From NCBI RefSeq assembly GCF_040954645.1, contig NC_092806.1:146472429-146536428 (forward strand): DNA of 64,000 nt, read 5' to 3'. Position 1 is the stretch's first letter; the number at the start of each line of letters is the position of its first letter. The notes under the pieces are model-generated. The model saw only the letters and a list, made by a program, of their open reading frames with translations, did no database searches and was not told the DNA's origin. Below are positions 1 through 9,998 of the stretch, in pieces. Both the position numbers and the translations under genes were made by a program. The stretch comes from Diabrotica undecimpunctata. Lineage: Eukaryota > Arthropoda > Insecta > Coleoptera > Chrysomelidae.

Positions 1-455
1 TAGAACTAGAGTATTGAGATGCTACGTGTTCTCTGTCCTGTTGTATGGAGTTGAGGCCTGGACAATTACAGAGGCGACAGAGAAAAGACTCATTAACTTT
101 AAAATGTGGTGTTATCGAAGAAAGTGGAAAATATCTTGGACACAGCACATAACAAATGCGGAAACGCTACGAAGAATGAAAAAAGATAAAGAAATGCTCA
201 ACGCTATAAAGAAAAGAAAAATGAGCTACTTTGGTCACATACTAAGAAACGAGAAATACGAATTGATGCGGCTGGTCATACAAGGGAAGGTGGAAGGCAA
301 AAGAGGACCGGGGAGAAGACGCACGTCCTGGCTGAAGAATCTGAGACAAAGGAGCGGGAAAACGTCAATAGAACTTTTCAGAACGGCAGCAGATAGAGTC
401 AAATGGGCCATGATGATCGCCAATGTCCTTAGGGATGGGGCACGTTAAGAAGAAG
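1..455 (+). pseudogene. LINE reverse-transcriptase C-terminal tail, truncated by window edge
   Basis: The frame from 14 to 448 encodes 144 residues of the region after the RT domain in RTE-like LINE proteins. Visible marks are YGVEAW near residue 12, a WCYRR...ISWTQHITN block, a YFGHILRN block and a basic GKRGPGRRRTSWLKNLR block. The stop codon is followed by AAGAAGAAG, the same short purine tail seen after the LINE copies ending near 15640 and 17440. The RT core would lie upstream of the window. The clade is inferred from motif style only. It is probably a dead 5'-truncated insertion. Confidence 0.85.
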
Positions 456-715
456 AATGAACTTATTAACCAGATACAGCATTATCGTTTACAGTGCAAA
501 GTTGCCTTTTTCATTATACAGGATACAGGTGCTGTGATTCATTATTTTACCAATCTGTATTAGTATTCCCTATACCTATCTCCTACAGCTCATCAAGTAG
601 CCTATGGAATACAGTCAAAAATATCAGTTATTGTTAATGTTTAATAGTAACCTTGTTATATGCCATTGGGTGACAGTTATAATAATAATTTGCCTAATTT
701 CTTGACAAAATAATA

Positions 716-1692
716 ATGGCTTATTTAGGATATACAAATGATGATTTTTTAAATTTAATTATAATTTACGGTGAGTGTTACAGAATAGTATCCAGAACTT
801 GTCGTGTTTTTGCTGAGAGATATCCTGAGAAGTCTCGACCAAATCATAAAACTGTAAAACTTTTATTGAACAACTGTTTCCAGTTTGGTCAGTTTATAAG
901 TAAAAGGACCACGTCGATAATAAAGACTTACAAATAGATATCCTGGGATATTTTGCAGCTAATCCAAATTCATCCTTACGGTAATGTGAGCAATAATTGT
1001 TACAGGTATCGACTCAAACAATTCACAGAATTTAAAAAGAAAAACGTTGGACTCTTTATTCGTATTCAATAGCTCAAAATTTACATCCTGGAGATTATGT
1101 AAGACATGTAGAATTTTCTGAATGGGTTTTAATGAAATACCAAGATCAAGATTTTACAAAAAAAATTACTTGGTGTGATGAATCGAAGTTTACAAAAAAT
1201 AGTATGTTTAACCGCCATAAAAGTCACTTCTGTAGTGACGAAAATCCTCAGCTCACGTGGGATAGTAAATTTCAAGCATTCTTTTCCTTCAATGTTTTTT
1301 GTGCTGTGCAAAATATTAAGATAGTCACTCTCATGATTTATAACAAAAATTTAAACGGAGAACGTTACTGCAACATTTTACTTCAAGTTGTTGTACCAGC
1401 ACTGCAAGCTTTACATAATAATAAGGTTAAATAGGCTTTATTTCAACAAGATGGAGCCTGGGCTCACAATATTCGAGCATTGGCACATTGCTTCATGAAA
1501 TATTTAGCGATAGACGGACCCGTTTCTCTGATCATTAAGATCCCATTGTTACCGTTAGATTACTATATTTACAGAAAAGTTAAAAATAAGGTGTTCTCTG
1601 AACCTGTCACTACTGAGCAAGCTATAATAAATAAAGTCTTTCAAGTTCTTAACGAAATAGGTAAAGAATCAATATCAAGTGCGAACTACTAA
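716..1692 (+). pseudogene. Degenerate Tc1/mariner-type transposase
   Basis: Three frames in order give a decayed DDE transposase. 716-937 is an N-terminal helix-turn-helix segment of the type found in insect transposases with a DUF4817-like domain (RTCRVFAERYPEKSRPNHKT). 1132-1434 carries the first catalytic region, W.DESKFTKNS followed by HFCSDENPQLTW. From 1438 a second region reads FQQDGAWAHN after an in-frame stop, and 1480-1692 gives the tail with LLPLDYYIYRKVKNKVF where a catalytic E/D would sit. Frames are broken at least three times and the last catalytic motif has eroded. I did not find terminal inverted repeats. Confidence 0.75.
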
Positions 1693-1849
1693 TGAAAATC
1701 TGCTTAAAAGAGTTCATAAATGATTGGATGTCGTAGGGAAACATTTTGAACATTTATTACATTAATAAGCTAGTGCCTATCTTCTTTGATAGCATCTTTT
1801 TAATTGTTCAATGTTTAACTTACAATATGAAATTTGTAAATTAACACAA

Positions 1850-3250
1850 CATAGTCCGGTACTCCCGGACAACATACCGGTACTCCCATGTCTTCGCATT
1901 TACTTTTCCATGTAGTCAAGGCTTTCTCTAAGTACATTTTGAATAAGGATGGAGATGTGGAAAAACCCTGCAGGAGTCCTTTTGTTGTGGTGAAGTCTCC
2001 AATGATTCTTGTTCCCATTTTAATGGACACCTTATTTTCTTTATACAGACCTTTTGTAGCTTCTATGAGTTCCGTCTGTATTTCTACTTTGTACATTGCC
2101 TCCCATAGTTCTGATCTTGGTACAGAGTCATGCGCCTTTCTCAGGTCCTCAAATGCCAAATGTATATCTCTATTTTTTGCTTTTTTCTATTCCAACAGTT
2201 GTTCCAGTGTGTATATGTGGTGTATGCATGATCTTTCTGCCGTGAAGCCTGCCTGATCCTCCCCGATTTTGCCTTTTATCGCTTGCTCTATCTGTTCTCC
2301 CATATAATCCAGTATCTTCCCATATAATCTTCCTATTGATGATATTACTCTTATTCCTCTGTAGTTTTCGCATCGTTTTCTATCTCCTTTCTTAAGTATA
2401 GATATCATATATGCCTCCGTCCATTCCTTTGGGAACTGTTCTCCATTTATGGCTTTCTGAAATATCCATTTTATCATCCGGTGTAATTTTTTTGAACCGT
2501 ATTTTATAAGCTCAGGTAGGACGCCTCCAGGTCCTGGTGCTTTCTTATTTTTGATTGCTTTTATGGCCGTTCTCATTTCTCTATCTGTTATTTCTATTTC
2601 TTGTTGTGGGGATCTGCTTCGTCTTCGCCTGTTTTCTTTTCCAATGAATTGTGGTCTTTATTCTGTTAACTGTTCCTTGTAACAGTCCTTCCATTCTTTG
2701 TCCTGTATATTTCCCAATTTAATTTTTTCTTTTGAGTTTTGTTTCAGTCCTCCCAGTACTTTCCATGACTCCGAAGTTCTTGTACCACCTATGTATGTTT
2801 CAATATTTATGCAGGTGCTTTCCCATTCTTCATTCTTTTGTTGTGTTATTTGTTTTATCACTTCTCTATCTTTTTCTCTATATTCTTTATAAACTTCATG
2901 GTTGTTTGTAGTCAGCCATTTCTGTATAGTTGCTTTTTTTCTTCAATTATTCTTTTTTTGTTCATTATTTCATTATAGTGCTGTTTATTTGTTATAGGTA
3001 TGTTCTTTCTCTCCAAGGGCTCCGAATGCTGCTTGTTTTATATTCGCCTTTATATGCTCGTATATTTCTTCGATGTTGCCATATCTGAATTCTATTAATT
3101 TTTGATCTAGACGTTGTTTGTATAGTTCTCTTATTGATTGTTCTTGGAGTAGTTCTGTATTGTATTGTTTTTCTCTTATAGTGTTCAACGGTTCTTCTGT
3201 TAGAGGGGGTCTTGTTATGTTTCCAATTAATGCAATCTGAAACAGCAGTA
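1850..3250 (-). pseudogene. LINE RT fragment (linker and RT fingers/palm), broken
   Basis: Reading the minus strand from 3250 down, the linker between endonuclease and RT is recognisable (frames at 2985-3188 and 2658-2861). The RT follows, with NKKAPGPGGVLPELIK at 2576-2530, FPKEWTEAYMISILKKGDRK, CENYRGIRVIS and AGFTAERS. The next frame (2159-1815) has DLRKAHDSVPRSELWEAM and KGLLQGFSTSPSLFKMY, that is, degenerate versions of D.QKAYD and G.RQG. The F/YADD active-site box and everything after it are missing, so the copy is truncated at its 3' end. It belongs to a different LINE lineage from the fragments at 14-448 and 14084-15640. Confidence 0.85.
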
Positions 3251-3422
3251 CCTATATCCATATACGTGGATACTGACTAAGGTTTATAAACCTTATATAC
3301 CATACTTTCGTATACCTTATATACCAAAGTATTATTACAATACACCTACCACAAACACTTGCTGTCTTAATTGCAAAAAATTTTTTTGTGAAAACACTTA
3401 ATGATACTATTTTTTCTTTTAG

Positions 3423-3729
3423 TTTCGAAAACGAGGAAGACATCATGCTTTACCTTCTTGCAAATTTGGGGCCTCTTGCAGTTAGTATTAACGCCCAAAG
3501 TTGGCAGCATTATATAGGAGGAGTCATACAGTACCATTGTGACGGCAATATGTTAGAGTTAAACCACGCTGTACAAATTGTCGGCTATGATTTAACTAGT
3601 CCTGTTCCCTACTATATTGTCAAAAACTCATGGGGTACAGATTTCGGCGATGAAGGGTATTTGTACATAGCCATTGGAAACAATATATGCGGCCTGGCAC
3701 ACGAAGTGGCCTCAGTAATAGTTCTGTGA
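3423..3729 (+). CDS. CTSO: Cathepsin O-like cysteine protease, last exon
   Basis: This exon encodes about 102 residues of the C-terminal half of a papain-family (C1A) lysosomal protease. The catalytic His lies in LNHAVQIVGYD and the catalytic Asn in YYIVKNSWGTDFGDEGY. The SWQHYIGGVIQYHC block and the C-terminal NICGLAHEVASVIVL fit cathepsin O better than cathepsins L or B, from remembered family features. A pyrimidine-rich tract ending in TTTTCTTTTAG (AG at 3421-3422) is a good acceptor. The exon starts on the third base of a codon, so the previous exon ends with two codon bases. TGA is at 3727-3729 and a poly(A) signal follows. The Cys-containing exons are not visible upstream in the window, where only transposon remnants lie. 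Confidence 0.9.
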
Positions 3730-3812
3730 TCTACGTAATTGTTGAGATTTGTTTTAAAATAATTTATATATAATTATATATTTTTAAGCAACTATTTTTA
3801 TATATAATATGG

Positions 3813-3818
3813 AATAAA
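3813..3818 (+). terminator. Poly(A) signal of the cathepsin O-like gene
   Basis: AATAAA lies 84 nt after the TGA stop at 3727-3729, a normal 3' UTR length for an insect gene. It supports this being a true final exon and not a processed fragment. Confidence 0.7.
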
Positions 3819-3829
3819 GTTTTATTAAG

Positions 3830-4229
3830 TTTTGTATTTTATTTCAACTGAAGTGTTCAAACAACCTCTTTTAACAGGACATATAAGAATAATTCGGCAT
3901 TTTTGGCTTTAATACACAAACACACTCTTTGAAATTAGAATCAGTACCTAATTTAATACTTTTTTTTCAAATTATATGTCAAACTGACTGACTTTTTATT
4001 GAAATAATAATTATTAGAACAATTTATTTTTGTACTTCTTAAGTTGCTCAGTAAATTATTCGTTGTCGTAATAATCCCAAACAGTCCTATAGTCCTGGAA
4101 TATACTTTATTAGTGTTTTTGATTTTAGGCAAGCAATTGAAATTTTATTTTTATTAAATATAAATGTGCTAACATTTTATTATTATATGAAGAATTTAAA
4201 AGAAATACAATTGAGCTAACAAAGACAAT
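3830..4229. other. AT-rich intergenic sequence
   Basis: No coding frame, repeat or motif could be recognised here beyond strong AT bias. Confidence 0.5.
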
Positions 4230-4520
4230 AACAGCAATAGTCACCAAAATAACGAGGAAGTGGTTCAATCACTTCAAAAAATAAAGAAAGGTAAAGCAGT
4301 TGGAATAGATGATATTCCTGGAGAAGTGGGGACAGCATTAGGAGAAACATACAAGTAGGCTAACAGGTTTATTTCATAGAATTATGGAATTGGGACAAAT
4401 ACTAGATGGATGGAGAAGCTGTAGGTAGGTATATTAGTACCTTTTTACAAAAATAAGGGAGATACATAATAAGAAAGGCAAAAAAGACAAATAAAACCAA
4501 TTTTACCAGACAAACTTAGC
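4230..4520 (+). pseudogene. LINE RT domain-0 scrap
   Basis: Read in one frame from about 4252, the sequence gives EEVVQSLQKIKKGKAVGIDD followed by IPGEVGTALGE. It then gives ILDGWR and a KN.GD-like stretch in shifted frames. This matches the start of a LINE RT (ALKKMKNGKAVGPD...P.E, then LPEEWR...V.L.KNKGD). It is short, frameshifted and lacks all catalytic boxes. Confidence 0.6.
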
Positions 4521-4559
4521 AGAAACTTATTGCAGATTTAGTAAAGGAAAGAAGAGACA

Positions 4560-5290
4560 TGATTTACAGTAACAAATAACAGAAAAATATGAACAATGTG
4601 GAAAAAGATAGTTTGTTTTAAATTTTTTTATATCCGTTACCATTCTAAAAATGGGTAACAGTGCATGCCGATGGTACAAAATTATACAGACACCTGCAAT
4701 GTTTAGTAGATGCGGAACCATCCTACACTTTTTTCTGAAAAAAATATAAAATATAATATAATGATTAATATCCGTATTGTGTTTATTAAAACGAACTTAA
4801 AAACAAGTACATAAAAATATTTTTCATAAATATTCTTAAGACATTACTAAATTATTCATTTCCAAATAAAGATCCATACATATCCAAATTATTTTCATTT
4901 AAAATCTACTACATATAAAACCCGTTAACTGGAACATTAGTCACATTTTGTATGACTAGAAATTTGACATTTAAAAATTATATTGTAATTTTATAAAATT
5001 ATTACTACATATTTATTTAATGATATTGAAAGAAAGTATCATCAGAAAATATTTCTATTTAATAAAATACAATTATTTAGAACTAAATAAAAAATATGGT
5101 CTAATATGCAAAAAAATATTCAGGTAGGTAGCTAACTATAATTTCAAATCAGAAGGTGGCTTTGAGTTTGACATATACCTACACACATTGATTGTCAGTC
5201 CTAGTTCACGAATACATAATTAAACTGTTCAAATTATTAACAGATTTTAAAATAAAATTTCTATTAAAATAATTATAAGGTAAAATTACC
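4560..5290. other. AT-rich sequence without recognised features
   Basis: About 730 bases with no coding frame of interest on either strand. The minus-strand frame at 4527-4721 has no recognisable motif and is probably chance. Confidence 0.4.
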
Positions 5291-5299
5291 CAAGTAAAA

Positions 5300-5625
5300 A
5301 TGGATACCGATAAGGACTGTAAACTTATTCAAGGTAAACGTTTAAATTAATAAAATTTGGTACTATGTATAATTATTAATAAATGGTCGTAATTATTTGC
5401 GTAACTTTTAAAAAAACACTGCTCTAAATTTAAATTACTTAATAAAAATTTTAATATGGCTTAGTATTTTAACAATGTGGTTTTCTTTGCGTATTAGGTA
5501 TGTCATTTAATAACAGGACAATAGCTGAAATCTCTTTTAATGATTTTATGGTAAGAAACTTAAAATTGCTATTGAAAAATTTTACCCCACGTACCACTAA
5601 AGATAAAGAAATATTATTTTCATAA
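5300..5625 (+). CDS. Candidate two-exon small gene, unrecognised
   Basis: A possible first exon (5300-5333) begins with ATG and reads MDTDKDCKLIQ, ending at a CAAG|GTAAACG donor. A second exon at 5498 follows a TTTTCTTTGCGTATTAG acceptor. It joins in phase to read MSFNNRTIAEISFNDFMVRN, then LKLLLKNFTPRTTKDKEILF, with TAA at 5623-5625. The total is 162 nt or 53 residues. A second good donor (ATG|GTAAGAAAC) inside exon 2 would allow further exons. There is no clear TATA box or poly(A) signal and I do not recognise the protein. The matching phases and sensible composition are the only support. Confidence 0.3.
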
Positions 5626-5729
5626 AAACGGTTTTCGAGAAACATTATTAGGTATAACGAATACAAATTCCGCGTCTCTTTAACACTTTCAGTGCTTACC
5701 ATGTAAGCAGATATTATGTGTGCCATAAA

Positions 5730-6237
5730 CTGATTATTAAAATAAGAATGGTATTTTGGATTAGGTGGTTTTGTTTGTGTAGCTGATTAAAATCATGTGC
5801 AACCAATTTTTTGTGTATTCGTTTTAAAAAAATGTTGAATACAAGAGCCGTGGGCTCTACGGAGAAGCCAAAATTGACATTTTCAGCAAAATTCAGTTTG
5901 TTCGTATGATTTTTAGAGGTTTAGTGACATTTTCGTATGTAATATCATAAGAGAGAAAATTTTGCCGACAATATTTTCGACTGGTATGAAAGTTTGTTGG
6001 CTGGAAATTTTCGCGAATTAAATTTTGACAGTTAATTCACGAGACGTCAGTCTAGTGATTTTGTCAAAATTTCATGAGCGAAAATTGCAACAAACTTGAA
6101 TAAAACCAGAAGAAAATTTTGCCGGTAAATAATTTTCTTTCGAATGATATTCAACAAGATTATTTCACGAGACAATTAATGCACCATATCAAGGAAACAT
6201 AATCTTTATTTATTTGTTAACAATATTAAATATACAA
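5730..6237. other. Probable 3' flank of the Crypton-like element
   Basis: There is no coding frame. The stretch 5862-5925 has a diverged second copy at 24306-24366 in the same orientation (shared core TTTTCAGCAAAATTCAG), so it is part of a dispersed repeat. Around 6030-6160 several short GCGAATTAAATTTT / TTAATTCACGAGA blocks recur. Confidence 0.35.
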
Positions 6238-7222
6238 TTATTCTAAGCTATAGTAGTTTGCCCATTCTTTTCTACCAAAGCATGATTTTGTGTAGGTATT
6301 ATTGACCTGTAGCATTTGGGAACTCGAAGGTTCAGCTTTATTTGTTGTTCTGAGATTTTCGATCAACTTCTGATGGTGACTGGAATACAGCTGCAGATAT
6401 GGTTTTAGAGAGCTTGCATTTGAGTGACCCGTTAATTTAATTAACTCCTGTTCAGAAACACCTTGCTTGAACAAGGCTGACACTGGTGAAGATCGATGAG
6501 AATGTTTTGTTATTTTATGTTTTTTTGTGTCTATTCCAATTTTTTCAGCTGAAATTTTTGTCCACTTAGATATGGTATTCATTCCAAGTGCACAGTTTTT
6601 GAACCAAGATCCATCCTTCCAGTTGGGGTGAACGGTAAGAAAGAGTCTGTATGATAAAATCTTTGGTTCCGTTTTTTTCCATTAATTTCAAAAATAATCT
6701 AACTGGGCATAAATTTTCGTTTGATGAATTTTTTCCAGCCATTTGCTGCTTGCCAAACTTTTCGAACCGCCTTGATTTGCTTTGGAAAAAATGCTGTTGT
6801 ATTCAATTCGGCCTGTTAACATCAAATTCCTTCTGGAAAAAGTGAATCTTACAGTTTACGGCCTCATTGCCTCTCCAAGCAAGTTCAAATAAGCAAAGGT
6901 GAAAAAACTTTTTTTGTGCTCTATCCGGGGTTTTCTCGTCGTAGCTTTGGATGATTTTTAATAGTTCTTCGGTGGATAATGCTTTTGAACTGAGTTTTCT
7001 TTTTTCTTGAACACTCCGAAGCTGTCTCCGCTTAGTATCTCTGACCAATCTTGCACATTTGAAAGATATATCTTTGAAAGGGTCGATTTTTAGGCCGTAC
7101 TCCCTAAAATATTTTTTTGCACCATTTTTGCTGTAGGATTTCACATTGACTTTACAGATGACTCTATAGTCTTCGCCATTGCCTTTTTTCATGTTAAAGG
7201 CATATTCCTCGAGAATTTTTGC
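6238..7222 (-). pseudogene. Crypton-like tyrosine recombinase, C-terminal two-thirds
   Basis: On the minus strand this gives a tyrosine-recombinase-type protein of the Crypton / KIAA1958-like kind. From 7222 down: AKILEEYAFNMKKGNGEDYR (core-binding SAM-like region), then LCLFELAWRGNEAVNCKIHF, whose Arg is the first catalytic residue. After one frameshift comes CPVRLFLKLMEKNGTKDF, and after a second LFLTVHPNWKDGSWFKN, then MNTISKWTKISAEK. The C-terminal box has KHSHRSS (HxxR), ELIKLTGHSN and SLKPYLQLY, fitting the H-x-x-R, H and Tyr of the family. A stop near residue 19 of the N-terminal part and two frameshifts make it inactive. The N-terminal part is at 11258-11435, separated by a Tc1 insertion. 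Confidence 0.8.
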
Positions 7223-7735
7223 TACACTCTGGGCCAAAATTAACCGGCCACCTTAAAAATGAGTAATTTTTGATTTCTTATATCTCCTAAACCTGTTGTC
7301 CGATTTAAGTGATTTTTTTAATATGTTATAGCCTTATTCCTTGACAATATCTTTATAATAATATTGTTGCTAAACAGGTAAATTTGTATTGTATACCGGG
7401 TGTACTAAACAAACTGTGTTTTTTTCTTAAAGTTTGCATCACCCTGTGGAATATTCTAGCATTTGTAGAATACTGAAATTAAATCGTAACTATAGCCTCA
7501 TGCTCTCTCAACATTTTGTTTTTCGATTGATTCGCTTATGTTGGATAATACAAAAGTTAGGTGCTTTAACAACTAACGTTTTTTTATCAATTTTTATCTC
7601 CGAGGAAGAGAAAAAATAATCTTTTTGAAAAAAGTCATTAGTTACAGTAAAAATCCAATGAATAAAATCTTCGCAGAAAATTCAAATTAACAATATTTTG
7701 GAAATCAAAGTCTAATTGAAAAAAAAAAACGGGTG

Positions 7736-7757
7736 TGGCAGTCCAGTGGGACTGCCG
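7736..7757. repeat. Short hairpin next to the MITE
   Basis: GGCAGTCC and GGACTGCC are 8-base arms around a short AGTG loop. They sit just outside the left end of the MITE at 7761. The hairpin could be part of the Tc1 3' UTR or of a larger element boundary. Confidence 0.4.
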
Positions 7758-7760
7758 GTA

Positions 7761-8500
7761 GAAGTTATACTTCTATACACGCGTTCGCCGTTACAAATTT
7801 ATATGGGAGTCAATCTGCACAATCATTACATATTTAATGCTATAGGTAAGAGAGAGTACAAAGAGAAAAAGAATTAGGTATATAGGTATATGGCGCATCG
7901 TTTGCTGTATATAAACATTTGACCTGTAATAGGAGTATAGTAAATGAAGGATTGTATTAATATGTTAATGAAAATAAAACCAACAACTCGGATTATGTTG
8001 TAAATTTTCATTTTATTTTAAAATTTTGCATTTTTGCGTATATTAATATATTTAATAACATTAACTTGAGGTTTTTAAATATTTCAAAAATAAAAAAAGA
8101 AATTCATATTGGGATTCGAACTCACGTAAAAGATTTGCCAATTAGACATGATACTAACGGATTTCAAAATTGACAGTTGTCTGTCATACAGTGATTATTT
8201 TGAAATACAAAAGCCTAAAATAATTATGAACATTTAATAAATAATACAAAACATATCACATAAATAATAATATTAATATATATTATATTATATATATAAT
8301 ATTATATATCATATATAATATAATATATTTATAATATTAAATATATATACAAAAGGAACATTTTTATTCTCGAGAGAGGAAGAGAGAGAATATATATCTT
8401 ATGTCTCTCTCTTACTCATTATCTTACATATGTAATGGTTTCACAGATTCACTCCTGTGCAAATTTCCAACGCCGACCGTGCGTATAGAAGTATAACTTC
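7761..8500. mobile_element. MITE with ~55-bp terminal inverted repeats
   Basis: Positions 7761-7815 and 8446-8500 are inverted copies of each other (start GAAGTTATACTTCTATAC, later AAATTT and GGAGT blocks), with about a dozen mismatches. The tip is itself near-palindromic, GAAGT-TAT-ACTTC. The 740-bp interior is non-coding, with an AT-dinucleotide core (8260-8350). I found no clear target duplication, so the superfamily is open. The element lies just after the Tc1 transposase stop codon and probably inserted in its 3' UTR. Confidence 0.7.
8102..8160 (-). repeat. tRNA-like B-box segment inside the MITE
   Basis: On the minus strand GTGAGTTCGAATCCC matches the pol III B box / T-arm consensus. 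It is preceded by CGTTAGTATCATGTCTAAT, which resembles a tRNA D-loop to anticodon stretch. The acceptor and anticodon stems do not fold, so this is a tRNA-derived remnant and not a tRNA gene. Confidence 0.35.
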
Positions 8501-8512
8501 AAAAATTGGGTA

Positions 8513-9474
8513 TCAATAATGGGTGTTGCCGTCTCTAGCCCTGAGGATTTCTTGGAGCCGGTTTGGCAATCCATTCATGATATTCTGGATATCAGATTGG
8601 GGGATATTGTGCCACTCCTCTACCGCAGCTGTCTTCATCTCTTCAAAGGATGCAGGGGCTGGTACTCTTGCTCTTACCCGTCTTTCGAGGTTGTCCCAGA
8701 TATGCTCAATTGGGTTAAGATCGGGACTGTGTGCTGGCCATAGTAGAACTTGAATCCCGACCTCATTAAGGTAGTCACGGGTAGATCTTGCTGTATGGCA
8801 ACGTGCATTGTCATGCATTAGTCTGAAGTTATCACCAATGAATGGTGCAAAAGGCATGAAATGGTCTTGCAGAACTTCTTGCACGTATACTTGGGCATTC
8901 ACACTGCCTCTACCGAACACAACAAGATCAGTACGCGCTTCGTAAGAAATACCTCCCCAAATCATTATTGACCCTCCTCGGTAAGCCACTGTTTCGGTTA
9001 TAGCGCATGCAGCATACCTTTCATTTTGACGCCTATGGACACGTTGGTATCCATCTGGATCTTTTAGGGTTATTTTGTTCTCATCTGAGAACGGTATATT
9101 CTTCCATTCCACCATAGTCCAATTAGCATATTCTCGCGCAAAATGAAGTCTAGCCCTACGGTGTTGTGGGAGCATTGTGGTGCGCGAGCTGGACGAAAAG
9201 CCCTCAAGTTTATTTCTGACAGTCTTCTTCTAATCGTTTGTCTACTCACACTAACGTTTCTCACCTCAAGAAGAGACCTACGAGCTTCAAGAGCGGCGCA
9301 AAAGCGATTTCTCAATACTTTAGTGACAATGAAATGGTCTGTCTCCCGAAATCGTCTGATGGTATCTTGCACCGTAGTTCTGGGTACATCGAGTATACCA
9401 GCGATATGATGTTGACTGTTACCAGCATCAACTAAAGCCACTGCCCTAGCAGCATCAGTTGGAACGAGTTGCAT
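8513..9474 (-). pseudogene. Tc1 transposase (DD34E), one frameshift
   Basis: The start is ATG at 9474. The N-terminal frame carries a paired-like helix-turn-helix (residues about 5-110, RAVALVDAGNSQHHIAGIL, then VSVSRQTIRRRLSEINLRA). At about 9176 one base is lost and the reading continues in the frame 9175-8513. That frame has the full catalytic core: D in IPFSDENKITL, D in LMHDNARCHTA, and E in HSPDLNPIEHIWD, with 34 residues between the last two, the DD34E spacing of Tc1. The glycine box GSIMIWGGIS is present. Apart from the single frameshift the protein looks complete at about 320 residues. Stop TGA is at 8513-8515. Confidence 0.9.
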
Positions 9475-9725
9475 TTTTAAGATCACACACAATAAATAAA
9501 CACTAAAATTTCAACTTAAACAATATTTGCTCACAATGATATAAAATAACAATTTTAATTGTTAATTTTAATTACAAATTTAATTTTAATTAAAAATTGT
9601 TCAAGAATTGTTATTAACACGGAAACAGATTTGCAACAATGTCGAACAACGACTATATGCCAAAAATCCTTCGATGGCACAAATTTAGGAAGCAAAGTGT
9701 CACAGGTAATGTAAACAAAAAAATA

Positions 9726-9752
9726 ATAAAGGTGGTGGGATTAATTTTGCTG
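9726..9752 (+). repeat. Inner copy of the Tc1 terminal repeat tip
   Basis: The sequence AAGGTGGTGGGATTAATTTT followed by GCTGGTGAG resembles the right tip of the element (AAGGTGGTTAATTTTGGCCC) in the same orientation. It lies at the inner edge of the right arm. This is the layout of an IR/DR-type terminus, where transposase binds an outer and an inner site. The inner copy of the left arm is not visible. Confidence 0.45.
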
Positions 9753-9998
9753 GTGAGTTAAATCGTCTGTATTGATGAAAAACATGGCTACTTGTTAAAC
9801 TACCTAACTTTTGTATTATCCAACATAAGCTATTGAATCAAAAAACAAAATGTTGAATAAACATGAGGCTATAGTTTTAATTTTTTATAAATTTTAATTT
9901 TTTATTTTTAATTTAATTTTAATAATTTTAATTTCAATGTTTTATAAATGCTAGAATAAAATCACTTAAATCGGACAACAGGTTTAGGAGATATAAGA

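Noticed and set aside
1888..2256. Plus-strand 122-residue frame
   Set aside because: Shadow of the LINE RT on the minus strand.
8102..8160. Functional tRNA gene on the minus strand
   Set aside because: Only the T-arm/B box fits; acceptor, D and anticodon stems cannot be formed.
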